Shown here: in pieces, positions 1-12,080 of the stretch
Numbering within the stretch: position 1 is the stretch's first letter
How the letters are laid out: each line of letters begins with the position of its first letter
Source of the DNA: Symbiodinium natans
Lineage: Eukaryota > Sar > Dinophyceae > Suessiales > Symbiodiniaceae
DNA length: 64,000 nucleotides
Direction: 5' to 3'
NCBI GenBank assembly: GCA_905221605.1
Contig: CAJNDS010001569.1
Span: 230,001 to 294,000 of the forward strand
The notes under the pieces: generated by a model
Told to the model about the DNA's origin: nothing
The model's input: the letters and a program-made list of their open reading frames with translations, nothing else
Databases searched by the model: none
Position numbers and translations under genes: made by a program

Positions 1-405
1 ATGCTTTGTGCCCGCGCCACTCATTAGTTTAATCTGCTAAAAGGGCCTTTAAAAGTACTATAAAAATGGCTCTTTTACCGTAATAATAATAGTAATAATA
101 ATAAAAATATTAGCAATAATACTAATAAGAATAATACAAATCATGTAATCATTCATGGGACTGTAGAACCCCCCCCCATGTTCTCCCTTATTAATTCCTG
201 ATGCAAAATCCGCTCTTTATCTGCTACGACGACCACGACTACTACTACTGCTGGGCGTTCACGGTCTGGTTGGTCATAAACTTACCACCCCCGACCCCAC
301 CCCCCCCCCCCCCCCCCCTATAAATCCTAAACCTCCCAAACTGGTCCTTAAAGAAAAGCCCACTGCATCCCTGAACAAAAACGATGCTGCAGCGGCCCGC
401 TGCAG
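1..405. other. AAT-rich and poly-C leading segment
   Basis: AATAAT-type microsatellite at 80-140, GAC/TAC trinucleotides at 225-250, and a poly-C run at 299-318. No gene seen. Confidence 0.7.
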
Positions 406-468
406 TTGGTGAGCCGCCTGCGCTGCGCCTCCGTGCCGGTGACCTCCGAGCACGACAAGCGGCTCCTG
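406..468 (+). CDS. Candidate internal exon, unknown gene
   Basis: GCAG acceptor, 21 open codons (LVSRLRCASVPVTSEHDKRL then L), and a GC donor, with a G-rich TTTAATTAGGG tract right after. This is the same grammar as the atpH exons. Codons are GC-rich at third positions. The product is not recognised and no neighbouring exon was linked with confidence. Confidence 0.4.
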
Positions 469-2084
469 GCGGGGACGGGTTTAGGGTTTAATTAGGGTTT
501 AATTAGGGTTTAATTAGGGTTTAATTAGGGTTTAATTAGGGTTTGGGGGTTTGGGGTTGAATTAGGGTTTGGGGGTTGGGGGGTTTGGGGTTGGGATTTG
601 GGATTTGGGGTTTGGGGTTTGTGTTTAGGATGGTTTAGGGTTTAGCGCTGGTGTTTTAAGTTTTAAGTTTCGGTATCTTTTAACTTCGGGACGTTAAGAC
701 GTTGGTTTCGGTTTATTTGAGGGGGAGCTTTAGGGCCCAGGGATGTTTGGGATCGGGGATGAAGGTTTTTGTTAAGGGTGCGAGGCTTGTTGGGTTGGGT
801 TTTAGTGAATGTTGGGCTTAAGACATGTTCGCAGATGATTTCAGGCTTCAAGGTTGGTTTTCAACTCCTGAATTGCTGTTTCCCTGAAGCCCAAGCATTC
901 TCCCTCAGCCCTAGGCCCATAAACCCAGCAGGCCGCCACGCTTGCTTGTCAACCGCAGCTTTGGAAGTACCTCAAGGCCCGGCCCCGCGCAACAGAGTTT
1001 AGGGTTTAGGGTTTAGGGTTCATTGTGTTTTGTTTGTCAGGGGGTTTAGAGGGCTTGTGTGGCTTTGAATCATGTAAGGCGTTGGGCTGGGGGATCGCAA
1101 GGCCATGTGCACAGCCGCTTAGCAGGAGGTGTTTGGGGTTTCGGAGGTCCTGCTCGTGGTCAGACGGTCCGCGGATTCTGGTAAGAGCAAGGCTTACCCG
1201 GCTTTCCCTGCTTAGACCTTAGACCCCAAACCCTTTCCTGGCAGGCTTGGCATCTCCCCCCCCCTACAGTGTGTTGGGGTTTAGCATCTCGGGTTGAAAT
1301 TTAGGCTTTCGGGGGCGGACTTGACAAAGAACTTAGAGGTTCCCCAGCAAGCGCGGTTTCATCGCAACTTTGCAAAGCCACTCTTCTCTGTCAGTCTGAC
1401 GCTTCCTGGCTGTAGCTCGAAACAAGGTCGTCTAGGAGCCTGTCTTTGCAGAAGAGGAGTTTTGAGCGGCTTAGCGCGTTGTTGATCGTATGTGTGTATC
1501 AATGGTTGTAAGGCATGAGCCCCAAATCCTAAACCCTGAGCCCCAGCCCTGAACCCTGAACCCGAAACGAAGATGTGCTCCAGGAGGACGAGCTTCAAGT
1601 CGTGAAGGCACGGTATTTGGGGTCTCCGGAGTTGGACGAAGGCTCATATGACATATGAGTCGTCCTCCTCACGCCTTAGCGGGGGTTATTATGTAGGGTG
1701 TTGTATGTAGGGTGCCCAGTATAGGCCTTAGTAAGCTACCTTACCTTCGACACCGGCAAGTAGAGCCCACTACCTGAACTTCTGTCGTGAAGACAAGAAT
1801 GAATGGTTTAACTAAGGCATGGACCCTCATTCACGTTGTTCCCACCCTCCATTCATGCCCCTAAACCCTAAACCCTAAACCCCAAGCCTTAAACCCTAAA
1901 CCCTAAACTCTAAACCCTAAACCCTAAACCCTAAACCCTCATAGCCTTGGCAGTTTCGAGCTGGTGGTTTGGGAGTCTAACTCGTGGGGTGGTCTGTAGC
2001 GCAGACGCGAGCCTGAGCCTACGCCGCAAAATCCAGGCCCTTCTTTGATAGCTGGCTATTTGGGTTTTGGGTTTAGGGTTTAGG

Positions 2085-2192
2085 GTTTCTGGGTAGTTCT
2101 CTAATCAGGGTCCCTTTTGGGGTCCTTTTAATACGGGGGCCGTATCATATAGGCACCCAAAAAGGAACCCTAGTGTAGAAACTACCCATCTA
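2085..2192. mobile_element. MITE-like hairpin element, family 3
   Basis: GGGTAGTTCTCTAATCAGGG and TCCCTTTTGGG mirror CCCAAAAAGGAACCCTAG and AGAAACTACCC. Single copy seen. Confidence 0.65.
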
Positions 2193-2474
2193 GAGGCTTC
2201 AGCGTTCAGGCTCTAGGGTCTATAGTGGTTTATGGAACCTCTGTACTTCGAAATCAGGAAATGTACGTCAATTGTCGGGCATTGGGAATGCTATCTTGTT
2301 TCGAAGCGGTTTTCTTCAATCCAAGAAGGAAGGTGCAAGCGCCTCATACTACGTCTGAACTTCCACGCCCTACAGACGCCCGAAACCCCAAATCCGAACC
2401 CCCGAGCCCTAAACCTTGCGCCCGAAACCCTACACCCTAAACACCTAAACCCGAAACACTCCCTGTGTTCACAG

Positions 2475-2535
2475 GCCTTTGTCAGTGGAAGTGAACCCAG
2501 GCTCTGGGCAACTTTCGTGGAATGGGCTTTCTGGA
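2475..2535 (+). CDS. Candidate exon, unknown gene
   Basis: Follows a CCCTAAA-type tract and ACAG, reads AFVSGSEPRLWATFVEWAFW, and is followed by GGGTTTAGGG. The exact donor is unclear. No family is recognised. Confidence 0.3.
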
Positions 2536-4003
2536 GTTAGGGTTTAGGGTTTGAGGGTTTGGGGTTTATTCCTTTTGGTTTAGGGCACGGTGCCCGCAGT
2601 CAGGCGTATGGGCGCGGTGCCCTTAGGTAGAAAGCTTGATAGGACTTGGCTTCCCACAGGGGCAATGTTTCAATCAAGGGTTACAGGGTTGTACCCCTAA
2701 ACCCTAAACCTTTGTAACCTTTTTGCTTCACTAGCCGCTGAAAGGCCTAAAGCCCTCAGCCCTAACATAAAGAAAGCCCCAATAAACCCAACTGATGCCC
2801 AAGAGAGTGTCGGAATGGGACTACCTTGAAAGAGGGTTTAGAGCCTAAACGCGAAACCCTAAACCCCAAACCCTAGACCTTCGGAGCAGTTGCTTTAGGG
2901 TTTTGGGTTTGGGTCTGCGAAGGCAGAACGCACCAAAGGAAGGGTTTCAGGTTTAGGAAGGCAATCCCCCTTCAGTCGGGGGTTTTCGGTTCGGGCTCAG
3001 GAATCTTGAGCCCAGAGCCCTTGCCTGGTGGTGCATGCGTAGCAGAGGCAATTGGCTGTGATTTTGTTTGCTTGCTTTGTTTCGGCGCCGAGAACCCTAC
3101 AAACCCGACATACTTCTAAGTACCGATGAACCTTCAAGTAACCCTAAACCCTAAGCCCCCCCCCCCCTTCCCACAAAAAAACAAATAGCAAAATAAGCCA
3201 GAAACAAGAAACAAAAACAAAAAGACAAACCAGACAACAACAAAAACCTAAGAGGTTTGGGATGTTTGGGGCCTCGTCTGCCTGAGCCCAAGACCAAACC
3301 CTAAACCCCCTAAACTCTAAACCCTAAACCCTAAACCCTAAACCCTAAACCCTAAACCCTAAACCCTAAACCCCAAACCCCAAACCCTAAACCCTAAACC
3401 CTAAACCCTAAACCCGTCCACGTGCAGGCCGCCAGATGCCGAGGTGCGGTTGGGGTTTATAGGTGGACGTGTTTAGGGTTTAGGGTTTAGGGTTTAGGCT
3501 GTTCCCCTTATACTAATATTATGCTAACAGTTCCTTAATAATTGGGGGGGGGGGGTGGTGGGGGGGTTTGGGGCTTCGCTCTGGAGTTGAGGGCTTTAGG
3601 CTTGGGGATTCGGGTTATGTAGGTCCTTAGGGCGTTTAGAGTTTTGAGGGTTCAGGCCTGTAATTTTCACGGGTGTAAGGTTGTTTGGGTTCAAGGCTTT
3701 TGTTTTAGGGTTTAGGCCTTGGTCTCTTGACCGAATGCCCGATGCAAATTCTTGACCTGTTTGACTTTATCTGCCCTGCCACAAAGCCCGAAATTCAGAA
3801 CGAAGAGACGGAGGGAGGGTGAGGGTGAGGGTGAGGGTAAAGGTGAGGGTAAAGGTGACGGTGAGGGTGGGGGTGAGCCTTAAGCCAGAAATCCCAAACA
3901 CTATCCGTAGGACCTAAACCCTAAATCCTAAACCCTAAACCCCAAACCCCAAATCACAAAACCCCTAAACCCTAAACCCCAAACCCCAAACCTCTCTGCT
4001 CAG

Positions 4004-4056
4004 CTGATTGGGTCCCTGAGGAGGCAGCGGAATCCGAAGCTGCCGAGGACCTCTGA
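4004..4056 (+). CDS. Candidate terminal exon, unknown gene
   Basis: Preceded by a CCCTAAA/CCCCAAA tract and CTCAG. In the frame ending with TGA at 4054-4056 it reads DWVPEEAAESEAAEDL, an acidic C-terminus. A long TTTAGGG tract follows. Internal GC donors are also possible. Confidence 0.35.
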
Positions 4057-4169
4057 CTGCCGGAGCTTAAGCTTAGGGTTGAGGGGTTTAGGGTTTAGGG
4101 TTTAGGGTTTAGGATTTAGGGTTTAGGGTTTAGGATTTAGGGTTTAGGGTTTAGGGTTTAGGGATTTAG

Positions 4170-4275
4170 GGATGTTCCCCCCTATATACTAACAGTTCTT
4201 AATCGGGATTATACTAAGGCGGTACGAAGTACTATAATCTCTTAAAAGGATTGTCAGTATAAGGCGGAGCATCCC
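4170..4275. mobile_element. MITE-like hairpin element, family 1
   Basis: GGATGTTCCCC...ACTAACAGTTCTTAAT at the left mirrors GGATTGTCAGTATAAGG...GAGCATCCC at the right. About 105 bp, no ORF. Confidence 0.7.
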
Positions 4276-4581
4276 AGGTTTAGGGGTTTAGGGCTTCAAG
4301 AGTTTAGGGGTATTCGGGTTCAGCCCAAAAAGAAGCCGACGTCTCTTTGGCTGCAGTCGGCTTTGTTCACCTTGTTAACCGCTCAAATCCAACGGCCAGG
4401 CTCTCAAGCCCTAAGCCCCCGGAACCCTTGAACCTACACCAAGTATAAACCCCGGCGAGCTTTTTTTGGTTTGCCAAAACTTTCTCAAAAATCGTAGAAA
4501 GACAGGGACAGCCCATTTAGGAAACCCCGAAGGTCCCTAAACCCCTAACTTAGACCCCAAACTATGCTACGTCCACCTAAT

Positions 4582-4712
4582 ATAGGGGTAGGAATAATTA
4601 CGAATATGTTTTAATCCCTTGTGGTCCCTGTGTAAATTATACTATAATCGCCTCCCCCCCCCCCCAAAAAAAAAAAAAAAAAACAATTCTAATCACCAAG
4701 GCCCCTATAGTA
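4582..4712. mobile_element. MITE-like element, family 2
   Basis: Starts TATAGGGGTAGGAATAATTA and ends AAGGCCCCTATAGTA, with a poly-C then poly-A core, matching 19988-20112. Confidence 0.55.
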
Positions 4713-6072
4713 CCTTCAGAACCCACATTTGTTTGTGGGCCCTTTTAAACCACCTTATGATAGAATTCTTAGGTAACCTACATAGTAAGCCCCTAAGAAC
4801 CCCACCCTCAGCTCCCAGCAACAGGCGCCCGAAACCGCAGCGCACGCGCACGGGCACAGAGCCGAGAAGGCCGAGGCAGACGAGGCAGGGGCGTCATGGG
4901 CTTGCAGGGTTAATATGCACAGGGTTTATAGGGCTTACAGGGGGTTTATAGGGGGTTTATAGGGTTTCTAGGGTTCATGGCGTTTATGGGGTTTATGGGG
5001 GGTTTATAGGGTTTATAGGGGGTTTATAGGGTTTATAGGGCTTATAGGGTTCATGGAGTTTGTGGGGTTTATGGGGTTTACGAGGGTTCATGGAGTTTGT
5101 GGGGCTTTAAGGGCTTGCCAGGCTCAAAGCATGCCAGGGTGTCAGGTTTGGGCTTTTCAAGCTCTCTGGGCCTCTAAATCCCTAAGCCCTAAGCCCTAAA
5201 CCCGAAACTCCCTAACCCTAAACCCTAGACCCTTAACCACTTCAGAATTCAATATCTGAGGGCTCCGAGAAGCCCGAAGCCCTAAACCTACATCGGTTAG
5301 GGTTAGAGATCAGGTGTGGGATTTAGGATTTGGGGTTTAGGGGTTTAGGGTTTGAGGGTTGTAGGGTTTCAGTGTTTTAGGGTGTTCGCGTTTTAGAGGC
5401 GTTTCGGGACGGGTCAACCCTGAACCCTAAACCCTAAACCCTAAACCCTAAACCCTAAACCCTAAGCCCTAGACCCTAAACCCTAAACCCTAAACTCCAA
5501 ACCCCAAGCCTAAACGCATCTTTTCTGCTGCTTCCGGCCCAAGACGAGCTCCCCAGACTGCCAGTCGCCTCATCTGCCTCCAACACCCCGGCGAAGAAAG
5601 GCCGGCAGGGTGGGGGTTTAGGGTTTTAGGGTTTAGGGTTTAGGGTTTAGGGGTGAGGGTTTACCCTAAACCCTAAACCCTGAATCCCCTAACACCCCCC
5701 CCGGCCCTAAATCCAAGTTAGCTCGTGTATCTTCTGAGGATATTCGGCTTTAAACCACCAAGCTCCTACAGAATCCCGTTGATCACCGTATTCCGAAACA
5801 TCCTGTTCAACCCACCCAAAACCTCAACCCTAAACCTGAACCCTAAATTCAACCCAGAAAATCCTCAGCCCTAAGCCGAAGACCTATAACCGAAGATCCT
5901 AAACTCCTAAACCCTAGCCAAACCCCAAACCCCACACCAAAACTTTTCACCTGAACAAGACTTAACCTAGACCCCCCAAACCCTAGCTCCCTATAAACTC
6001 TAAACCCAAAACCCTAAACCCTAAACCCTAACCCTAAACCCTAAACCCTAAACCCCAAACCCTGAACGCAGG

Positions 6073-9000
6073 ATGGCCCGCTCTCTCGTTCTGACTGGTG
6101 CTGTGCTCCTGTGCAGCGGCCACACCCCCGGTTCAGGGTTCAGGGTTTAGGGTTTAGGGTTTGGGGGTTCGGGGATTTGGGGTTTGGGGATTTGGGGATT
6201 TGGGGTTGGGGGTTTGGAGTTTAGGGGGTTTGAGGTTTTGGGGGTTTGAGGTTTGGGGTTTAGGGTTTGGAGTTTAGGGGCTAAGCCCTTTATTTTGCGG
6301 GGGGAGGGGCCGGGGCTAATTCGGTTGTAAGGTGAATGGGAGTAGAAGGGTTGGGATTAGGAATTACGGGGTTTTGGGCGTAGGGTGAAGGGATGCAAGG
6401 GGCTTAGAGTTTAGGGTCTAGCCTTTATTGCTGTTGACGCCCTCTCGTTTTTCGGTCTGCCTGCATGTTCAAGCCCTTTGCTAGCGCTTTGCTCTTATCA
6501 AGCATTGGGCTGAACTTGTAAAGGTTTGCTTTACTCAAGCGCATGTGGGCAGTTCACAAAAAATGGGATTACCCTTATGTATCCCAGATGCAGTAGAGAC
6601 CCCCGAAAGGGACCCCCGCGAAGAAGCCCTAGTTCAAAGCCCTGTGTAGGGTTCCTGGCACTACAAACCCTAAACCCCAAACCCTAAACCCTAAACCCTA
6701 GAGAAACTAAGCCCTAAGTAAGGTGCGCTCTTCACGGCCTTCGTGGCTGCGCCCCGCGCGTCCCCGGCCCCCGCCACCACACATGCCACCGCCGCGGCAC
6801 TGAGCAGCTCGGACGGAGACTGCTGTTTTCGGGCTTAGGGTTTAGGGTTTAGGGCTTCGGGTTCATGGACCTGAAAAAAAAACCTTCAACCTACAAGCAA
6901 TTCTACAGAACCCGAAAGTCCGGCGGCATTTGTGGGGTCGCCTTGTGGCTTCCCGAATCCCGGCCTGAATGCCTCCCGAGTCCCAACACGTTGGCGGGAG
7001 GTGCTGTGACTCTCGTCGCCCCTGAAGCAGCGCACGCTGAGGCAGCGGGGGGTTTTGGGCTTGGGGTGGGGGAGATTGAAGTCCTAAAGGATCTCTGCAA
7101 GGAGAGCCCAAGACATTCTGGCAGAAAGAGGTGTTCTGTCAGTTTGTCTGATACCAGGTAGGGTTTAGAGGTTAGAGTTCCCGGTTCAGGGTTTAGGTTT
7201 AGGGTTTCTTTGGACCCCCAGAGTATACAGGGCCATTCTTAGCAGTCCAGGAACAAAACCTTCCTGGGGTACACATATATACAACCTTAGTTGTTGGAGT
7301 TTGTCTCCCCTGACTCTCACCCTCTCTGTCTCTGTCTCTGCCTCCGTCTCCGTCTCCGTCTCTAGTCCCTGCCTCTCGCTACCTCTCTCCCTCTCTCTCG
7401 CTCTCGCTCTCGCTCTCTCTCTCTCTCTTCATCCCGCCCTCTCCCTCCCCAACTCTCACAATGCCCCGCCTGCTCTTTCGAAGGATGGCGCCGTGTGGAT
7501 CCCCGCGCTCTCCGCCATCGGCGCCGGCTTTGCCATCGGCCTCGCTGCTATCGGCTCCGGCGTCGGCCAGGCGGCCTCGCAGTGGGGTTAAGCGAGAAGC
7601 CAAGGGATGTTCCCCCCCTTTACCAACAGCCCTAAATAGAGATTACAAGGGGGGGGGGGGGTGGGGGGGTACTGTAATCCCTCCTAAGGACTGTTACGTA
7701 GTATGAGGGGGTACACCCCTACAGAAGCCAGTGAACCACAACTTTGTGCTGCAGTTTCTTAGCTTTGGGGGCAATGTGTTTGGGTGTAGCTACACGCTGA
7801 ATCCCTCAGCCCGAGCCCCTAAACCCTAAATGCAAAACACACCTCAGCCCTAAAACAAGCCAAAACCCTCAGCAAAAATTAGAAACAAAACTCAACCCCA
7901 GGACCCTACCTAGTAGGCACCAGGTACCCATGAACCTTCAACAGCTCGTAGGCTTCGAAATCGGAACCCTTGACCCGAATCCCCAACTTGCAACACCTAA
8001 AGTTTGCCGCAGCTTCACATGCAACCCATTCTCAAAATCGACCCTACAACCTACAAGAGTGCGCTGATGAGTGTTGGGGGTTTGAGTTTTCGGTCTTCGT
8101 GGGTAATTCCACGTGTGGTGGCCGCGGCTCGAACCCCGAGATGGTACTTCTTTGCACGAACCGGCTTTTTCCTGCGGTTGTGTAGCTCCAAGGGTGCTGT
8201 TGCTTTTTAGCAGCGTTCGCTTCCCGCGGGCTTAAAAATACTCTTGCCTCTGTATATAGAATCGTGCAGTTGTGACCCCTTTTTCGCCCAATGCCCCATG
8301 TACCAATGCTTTGCCAGGGCATCGCCAGCGGCCGCTGCATTGATGGCATCTCCCGGCAGCCAGAGGCCCGACTCTCCTACAAAGAACTGTGAGGTGCCCT
8401 GAAGCTGTAGGTTTAGGGTTTGGGGCTTAGGGATAAGGGCTTTAGGGCTTAGAGTTTAGTGCTTTGGGTGTAGGTGTAGGGGCCCACTTGAAGGTTCATG
8501 GGTCGCTATAGGGAAAGTAAGAAGTACCCTAAGCGACGGTGCTAAGCAGTCAGAGCTATAGTTCCCTACTTGCAAGACCCTAAAACCCTAAACCCCAAAC
8601 CCGAAACCCTAAATCCAGTTTATAGCCCTACTTGCAAGCCCCTAAACCCAGACCCCCAAACCCCTAAACCCCTAAACCCCTAAACCCCTAAACCCCTAAA
8701 CCCCTAAACCCCTAAACCCCTAAACCCCTAAACCCCTAAACCCCTAAACCCCTAAACCCCTAATCCCCTAAACCCCTAAACCCCTAAACCCCTAAACCCC
8801 TAATCCCCTAAACCCCTAAACCCCTAAACCCCTAAACCCCTAAACCCCTAAACCCCTAAACCCCTAAACCCCTAAACCCCTACACCCCTACACCCCTAAA
8901 CCCCTAAACCCCTACACCCCTAAACCCCTAGACCCGAAACCTAAACCCTACACCCTAAACCCGAAACCCCTAAACCCTAAAACAAAGTCCAAGTACAGCC

Positions 9001-11242
9001 CGGGACTGCCACTCCGAATCCTAAGTTTTTTTGAGCTAGGAAAGGGGTTTCGAGTTTCAGGGTGTTAGGGGTTGTAGGGTTTTAGGGTTTAGGGCTTAGT
9101 GGTTTTAGGTTTGCGCATTTCATGGTGTGGGGGGCTTTCAGGGTTGCAGGGGTTTCAGGGTTTCGGGGGTTTTGGGTTGCAGGTTTCGGGGAGTTCCGGG
9201 GTTTTGGGGTTTAGGAGCTCAATGACCTCAACGTGTTGATGACGGTCAGTGGCCGCGGCTCTTCTGTTAGGGTCTTCGGGGAAGCCTTATCAGGGACCCC
9301 TAAACCCTACACCCTGAACCCTCTTTTCTAAACCCTAAACCCTAAACCCTAAACCCTAAACCCTAAACCCTAAACCCCAAACCCTAAACCCTAAACCCTA
9401 AACCCTAAACCCTAAACCTTCTACCCTAAACCCTAAACCCTAGACCCTAAACCCTAAACCCTAAACCCTAAACCCTAAACCCTCTCTAAACCCTGAGACC
9501 CGAAGCCAAGAGGTCGCTGATGACCTCCGCGGCGTGCTGACGCTTGGGAGAAGTTTATGAGTTTCAGGGTTGAGTGTCTTATGGGTCCGGGTTGTTTTCG
9601 GGTTTAGGGTTTAAGGGTTTTGTTTCAAAGGGCCTCTAGGAGTATAGGCTTGTCAGGAGGGCAAGAAGAATATATGGTGCAGGGTTTAGGACGGAATGTA
9701 GGGAGTTGGAGTTCGGTACCTGGGTTTAGAGTTTAGAATTGTAAGTGGATATTAAGGGGCCTCTTCGGGTTTAGGAGCAAAGTGACCCGAAACCTCAAAC
9801 CCTGAAACCTTAAACCCTTTAGTCCGCTAAACCCTCAAGCCTAAGTCCTAAACCCCTAAGCCCCCTAAGCCCCTCAAACCCTATAAACTCTAGATACCCT
9901 TAAACCCTGTAAACCCAAAAAGCCCTATAAACCCCATAATAAACAAAGCCCTAAAAACCCAAAACCCTCAAGCCCCTCAAGCCCCTAGGCTGCTGTCCCT
10001 GGCCTTCATGGAGTCCTTGACCATCTACGGCCTCGTGATTGCGCTGGCGTGAGCCTAAGCCCAGGGCAGCGCACCATCCAGCAGGCGGAAGTTCGGAAGT
10101 GGCTTCTGACTTTTGATTGCTTGTAGCAATTGTGCGGACGCAAAATTAGGTTGCAACAGCCCTACGGGCCCATGGATAAAGTTAACACTTTTTTTTTGTG
10201 GCTTGACCCTAAAGCCTAACTCCCAATTCATGTTTGGGTTGGGTGGGCTAGAGTTTGGGGTTTGGGGTTTTGGGATTTGGGGTTTGAGGTTTTGGGGTTT
10301 ATTGAAATTAAGTTGTACGTTTTAATTAAGCTTTAGTTCTTGTGATGTTCCCCCTTATAGTCCTTAGTAGGGGATTATAGTAGCCCCTGTTATAATCCAA
10401 GGTCAAGGATTGCTACTACATGGTGGAACATCCCAATTTAGTTCAAAGGCCGCGTGAACAGTTTCAGGGTTTTGGAGCCCTTGGCCTGAGTCATGCTTGG
10501 ACACCTTAAACCCGAAACCCCTAAGCCCCAAACCCTAAAGCCTAAACTCCCCTCAATTTCATGGGTTGTAATGATGAGGGAGCCATGGCCTGAGCTTAAG
10601 CCCTAAACCCTAAACCCCAAACCCTAAACCCGAAACCCTTAACCCCTAAACCCTAAACCCTAAACCCAAAACCCAAAACCCTAAACCCTAAACCCTAAAA
10701 AATCCATCTTCTAGAGGGGAGTCTCGAGAAGCCTTTTGGCACACCCCGAGATGGGCCCCAGCCCCCCGCACCCTAAACCTAAACCCCAAAGAAACCAAGC
10801 CTGTTCAGGGTTTAGGGTTTAGGGGTTAAACCCTAAACCCTAAACCCTAAACCCTAAACCCTAAACCCTAAACCCTAAACCCCAAACCCTAAACCCTAAA
10901 CCCCAAACCCCAAACCCCAAGCCCTAAACCCTAAACCCTAAACCCTAAACCCTAAACCCTAAACCCTAGGTTTAGGTTTTAGGGGAACCCCAATGGGGCT
11001 GCAGGTGCCTAAAGACTCGCCTTTGGCTTCATAGATCGACGCGAATGTCTTCCCCATTGGCCCGCCCCTTCCCCTCCACAGCTCCTCTTTTGAAACTTTA
11101 GGGTTTAGGGTTTAGGGTTTAGGGGTTCCCTGCGCCCTCAACCCTAGACCCTAGACCTTTAAACCGTAAGCCCTAAACCCTAAGCCCTGAAGATTCCGCT
11201 CCTTCTCAGGTGCTCCTCTTCGCAAACCCGCTGATCAAGTGA
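6073..11242 (+). CDS. atpH: Plastid ATP synthase subunit c precursor, copy 1 (8 exons)
   Basis: Encodes subunit c (CF0-III), the proton-carrying rotor-ring protein of the thylakoid ATP synthase. Exons: 6073-6118, 6723-6803, 7001-7041, 7484-7570, 8318-8365, 9513-9538, 9989-10046, 11210-11242 (TGA), together 420 nt and 139 aa. Residues 1-56 are presequence: hydrophobic run [18 protein letters not shown] at 22-27, Ala/Pro/Thr-rich stretch, and AHA at 53-55, a possible processing site. Helix 1 is about 59-82 ([12 protein letters not shown]), the polar loop carries RQP at 98-100, and helix 2 holds the proton-binding Glu118 in [13 protein letters not shown]. The product ends FANPLIK. Residues 57-139 match the usual 81-82 aa family length. 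Donors are GC except GA in intron 6; acceptors are AG|G. Oddities: residue 57 is Asp (GAT) where other copies have Gly, and a hairpin element lies 34 bp after exon 4. The start is the only ATG in exon 1 and follows AG|G as in every copy. Confidence 0.94.
7301..7450. repeat. CT-rich microsatellite before exon 4 of atpH copy 1
   Basis: TCTGTCTC/CTCTCTCG repeats form a long pyrimidine tract ahead of the exon 4 acceptor at 7482-7483, in the place where other copies have CCCTAAA tracts. Confidence 0.9.
7604..7716. mobile_element. MITE-like hairpin element, family 1, intron 4 of atpH copy 1
   Basis: GGGATGTTCCCCCCC...CAACAGCCCTAAATAGAGAT mirrors AATCCCTCCTAAGGACTGTT near the right end. It starts 34 bp after exon 4. 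The centre is a poly-G run. Confidence 0.65.
8645..8935. repeat. CCCCTAAA octamer array (intron 5, atpH copy 1)
   Basis: About 35 units of CCCCTAAA with scattered CCCCTAAT and CCCCTACA. The period is 8, not 7. Confidence 0.95.
9300..9485. repeat. CCCTAAA array, 3' end of intron 5, atpH copy 1
   Basis: C-strand telomere-type heptamers ending about 30 bp before exon 6. Confidence 0.95.
10343..10435. mobile_element. MITE-like hairpin element, family 1, intron 7 of atpH copy 1
   Basis: GATGTTCCCCCTTATAGTCC mirrors CTACATGGTGGAACATCCC. Short member of about 92 bp. Confidence 0.65.
10826..10970. repeat. TTTAGGG to CCCTAAA inverted tracts (intron 7, atpH copy 1)
   Basis: A short TTTAGGG run meets a long CCCTAAA array, forming a potential hairpin. 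Confidence 0.9.
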
Positions 11243-11469
11243 GCAAGACGGTGGTCTGGCGAAAGTTCTCCGACACTTGCAGGGTCGGCCCTTGCTAGCA
11301 AACCCCTACCTGCACGGTTACTGTAATACTCAGAATACTTGCCTACAAAATTAGACGAGAACAATATTCTAATCATATTCAGGCCCCGGACACTACTGCT
11401 GCCGACCCTATCTTTGCCATTTGGCGAGGAAGTTCTTGAACAAGGCGTAGAAAGAAGATCAGGCAAGGA

Positions 11470-11490
11470 GAGCTGGAGCTCAAAGAAACC
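11470..11490 (+). promoter_or_regulatory. 3' element of atpH copy 1
   Basis: GAGCTGGAGCTCAAAGAAAC, about 230 bp after the stop, is the divergent member of a block found after every full copy. Confidence 0.35.
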
Positions 11491-11986
11491 GTGCTGCAGC
11501 CCAGTGTTCCTTCCTGTCTGGGCTCCTGAATTCGTTCGCTTTCTCTCTCCCTCTCAACATTATCATGCACAATCATGCACATGTATATATATATATATAG
11601 GTAGTCTATGTATCTACACATATACATATACATATACGTATGCATATACATCTGGGGTGCCCCCAATTTGGGGGGATGCCCCTCTTCTGGGAAATATTCT
11701 TATGCTTGAATAATTGGAACAGGGTTTGGAGGGAAATGGTAGTACATTGATATAGGGGCCAGAAGGGAGTACTATTAGTACATATTTCGACCCACTTTAT
11801 TCGAGAGTTTAGGGGTGAGCCGGAGAGTGTTCAGAGTCTGGAAGGCCTCGGGTGTTTAGGGCTGAGGATCCAGGATTTATGCTTTCGGGGTTTCGGGTTG
11901 AGGTAGGGTTTAGGGTTTGGGGTTTAGGGTTTTGGGTTTGGGGTTAAGGGTTCCGGGTAGTTCGGGGTGTTTAGGGCTTGGGTTGT

Positions 11987-12080
11987 ACGTGCGCAGCTGC
12001 TGCCTCTGGGCCCAGCTCCAGTTGCTCCCGCCGCCTTGCACCCGCACCATCTCCCGAAGCATCACAAGATCCGTGGCTGG
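11987..12080 (+). promoter_or_regulatory. Conserved 5' block of atpH copy 2
   Basis: Noncoding GC-rich island 1.1 kb before the ATG, with a CAGCTCCAGTT...CTCCCG...GCACC...CCCGAAGCATC pattern shared with the blocks before copies 3, 4, 5 and 6. It is followed by TTTAGGG tracts, while CCCTAAA tracts precede the ATG exon, as across an intron, so a 5' UTR exon is the best guess. A promoter or trans-splicing region is the alternative. Confidence 0.5.

Larger units (their letters stand above)
469..6072. other. Repeat-rich region before atpH copy 1
   Basis: Mostly TTTAGGG/CCCTAAA-type tracts in both orientations, hairpin elements (2085, 4170, 4582) and a few exon-like islands (listed separately; weaker ones near 959-976, 1565-1607 and 4810-4885). 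A GC-rich island at 5521-5610 sits where the 5' block of copy 1 would be expected, but aligns poorly. Confidence 0.6.
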
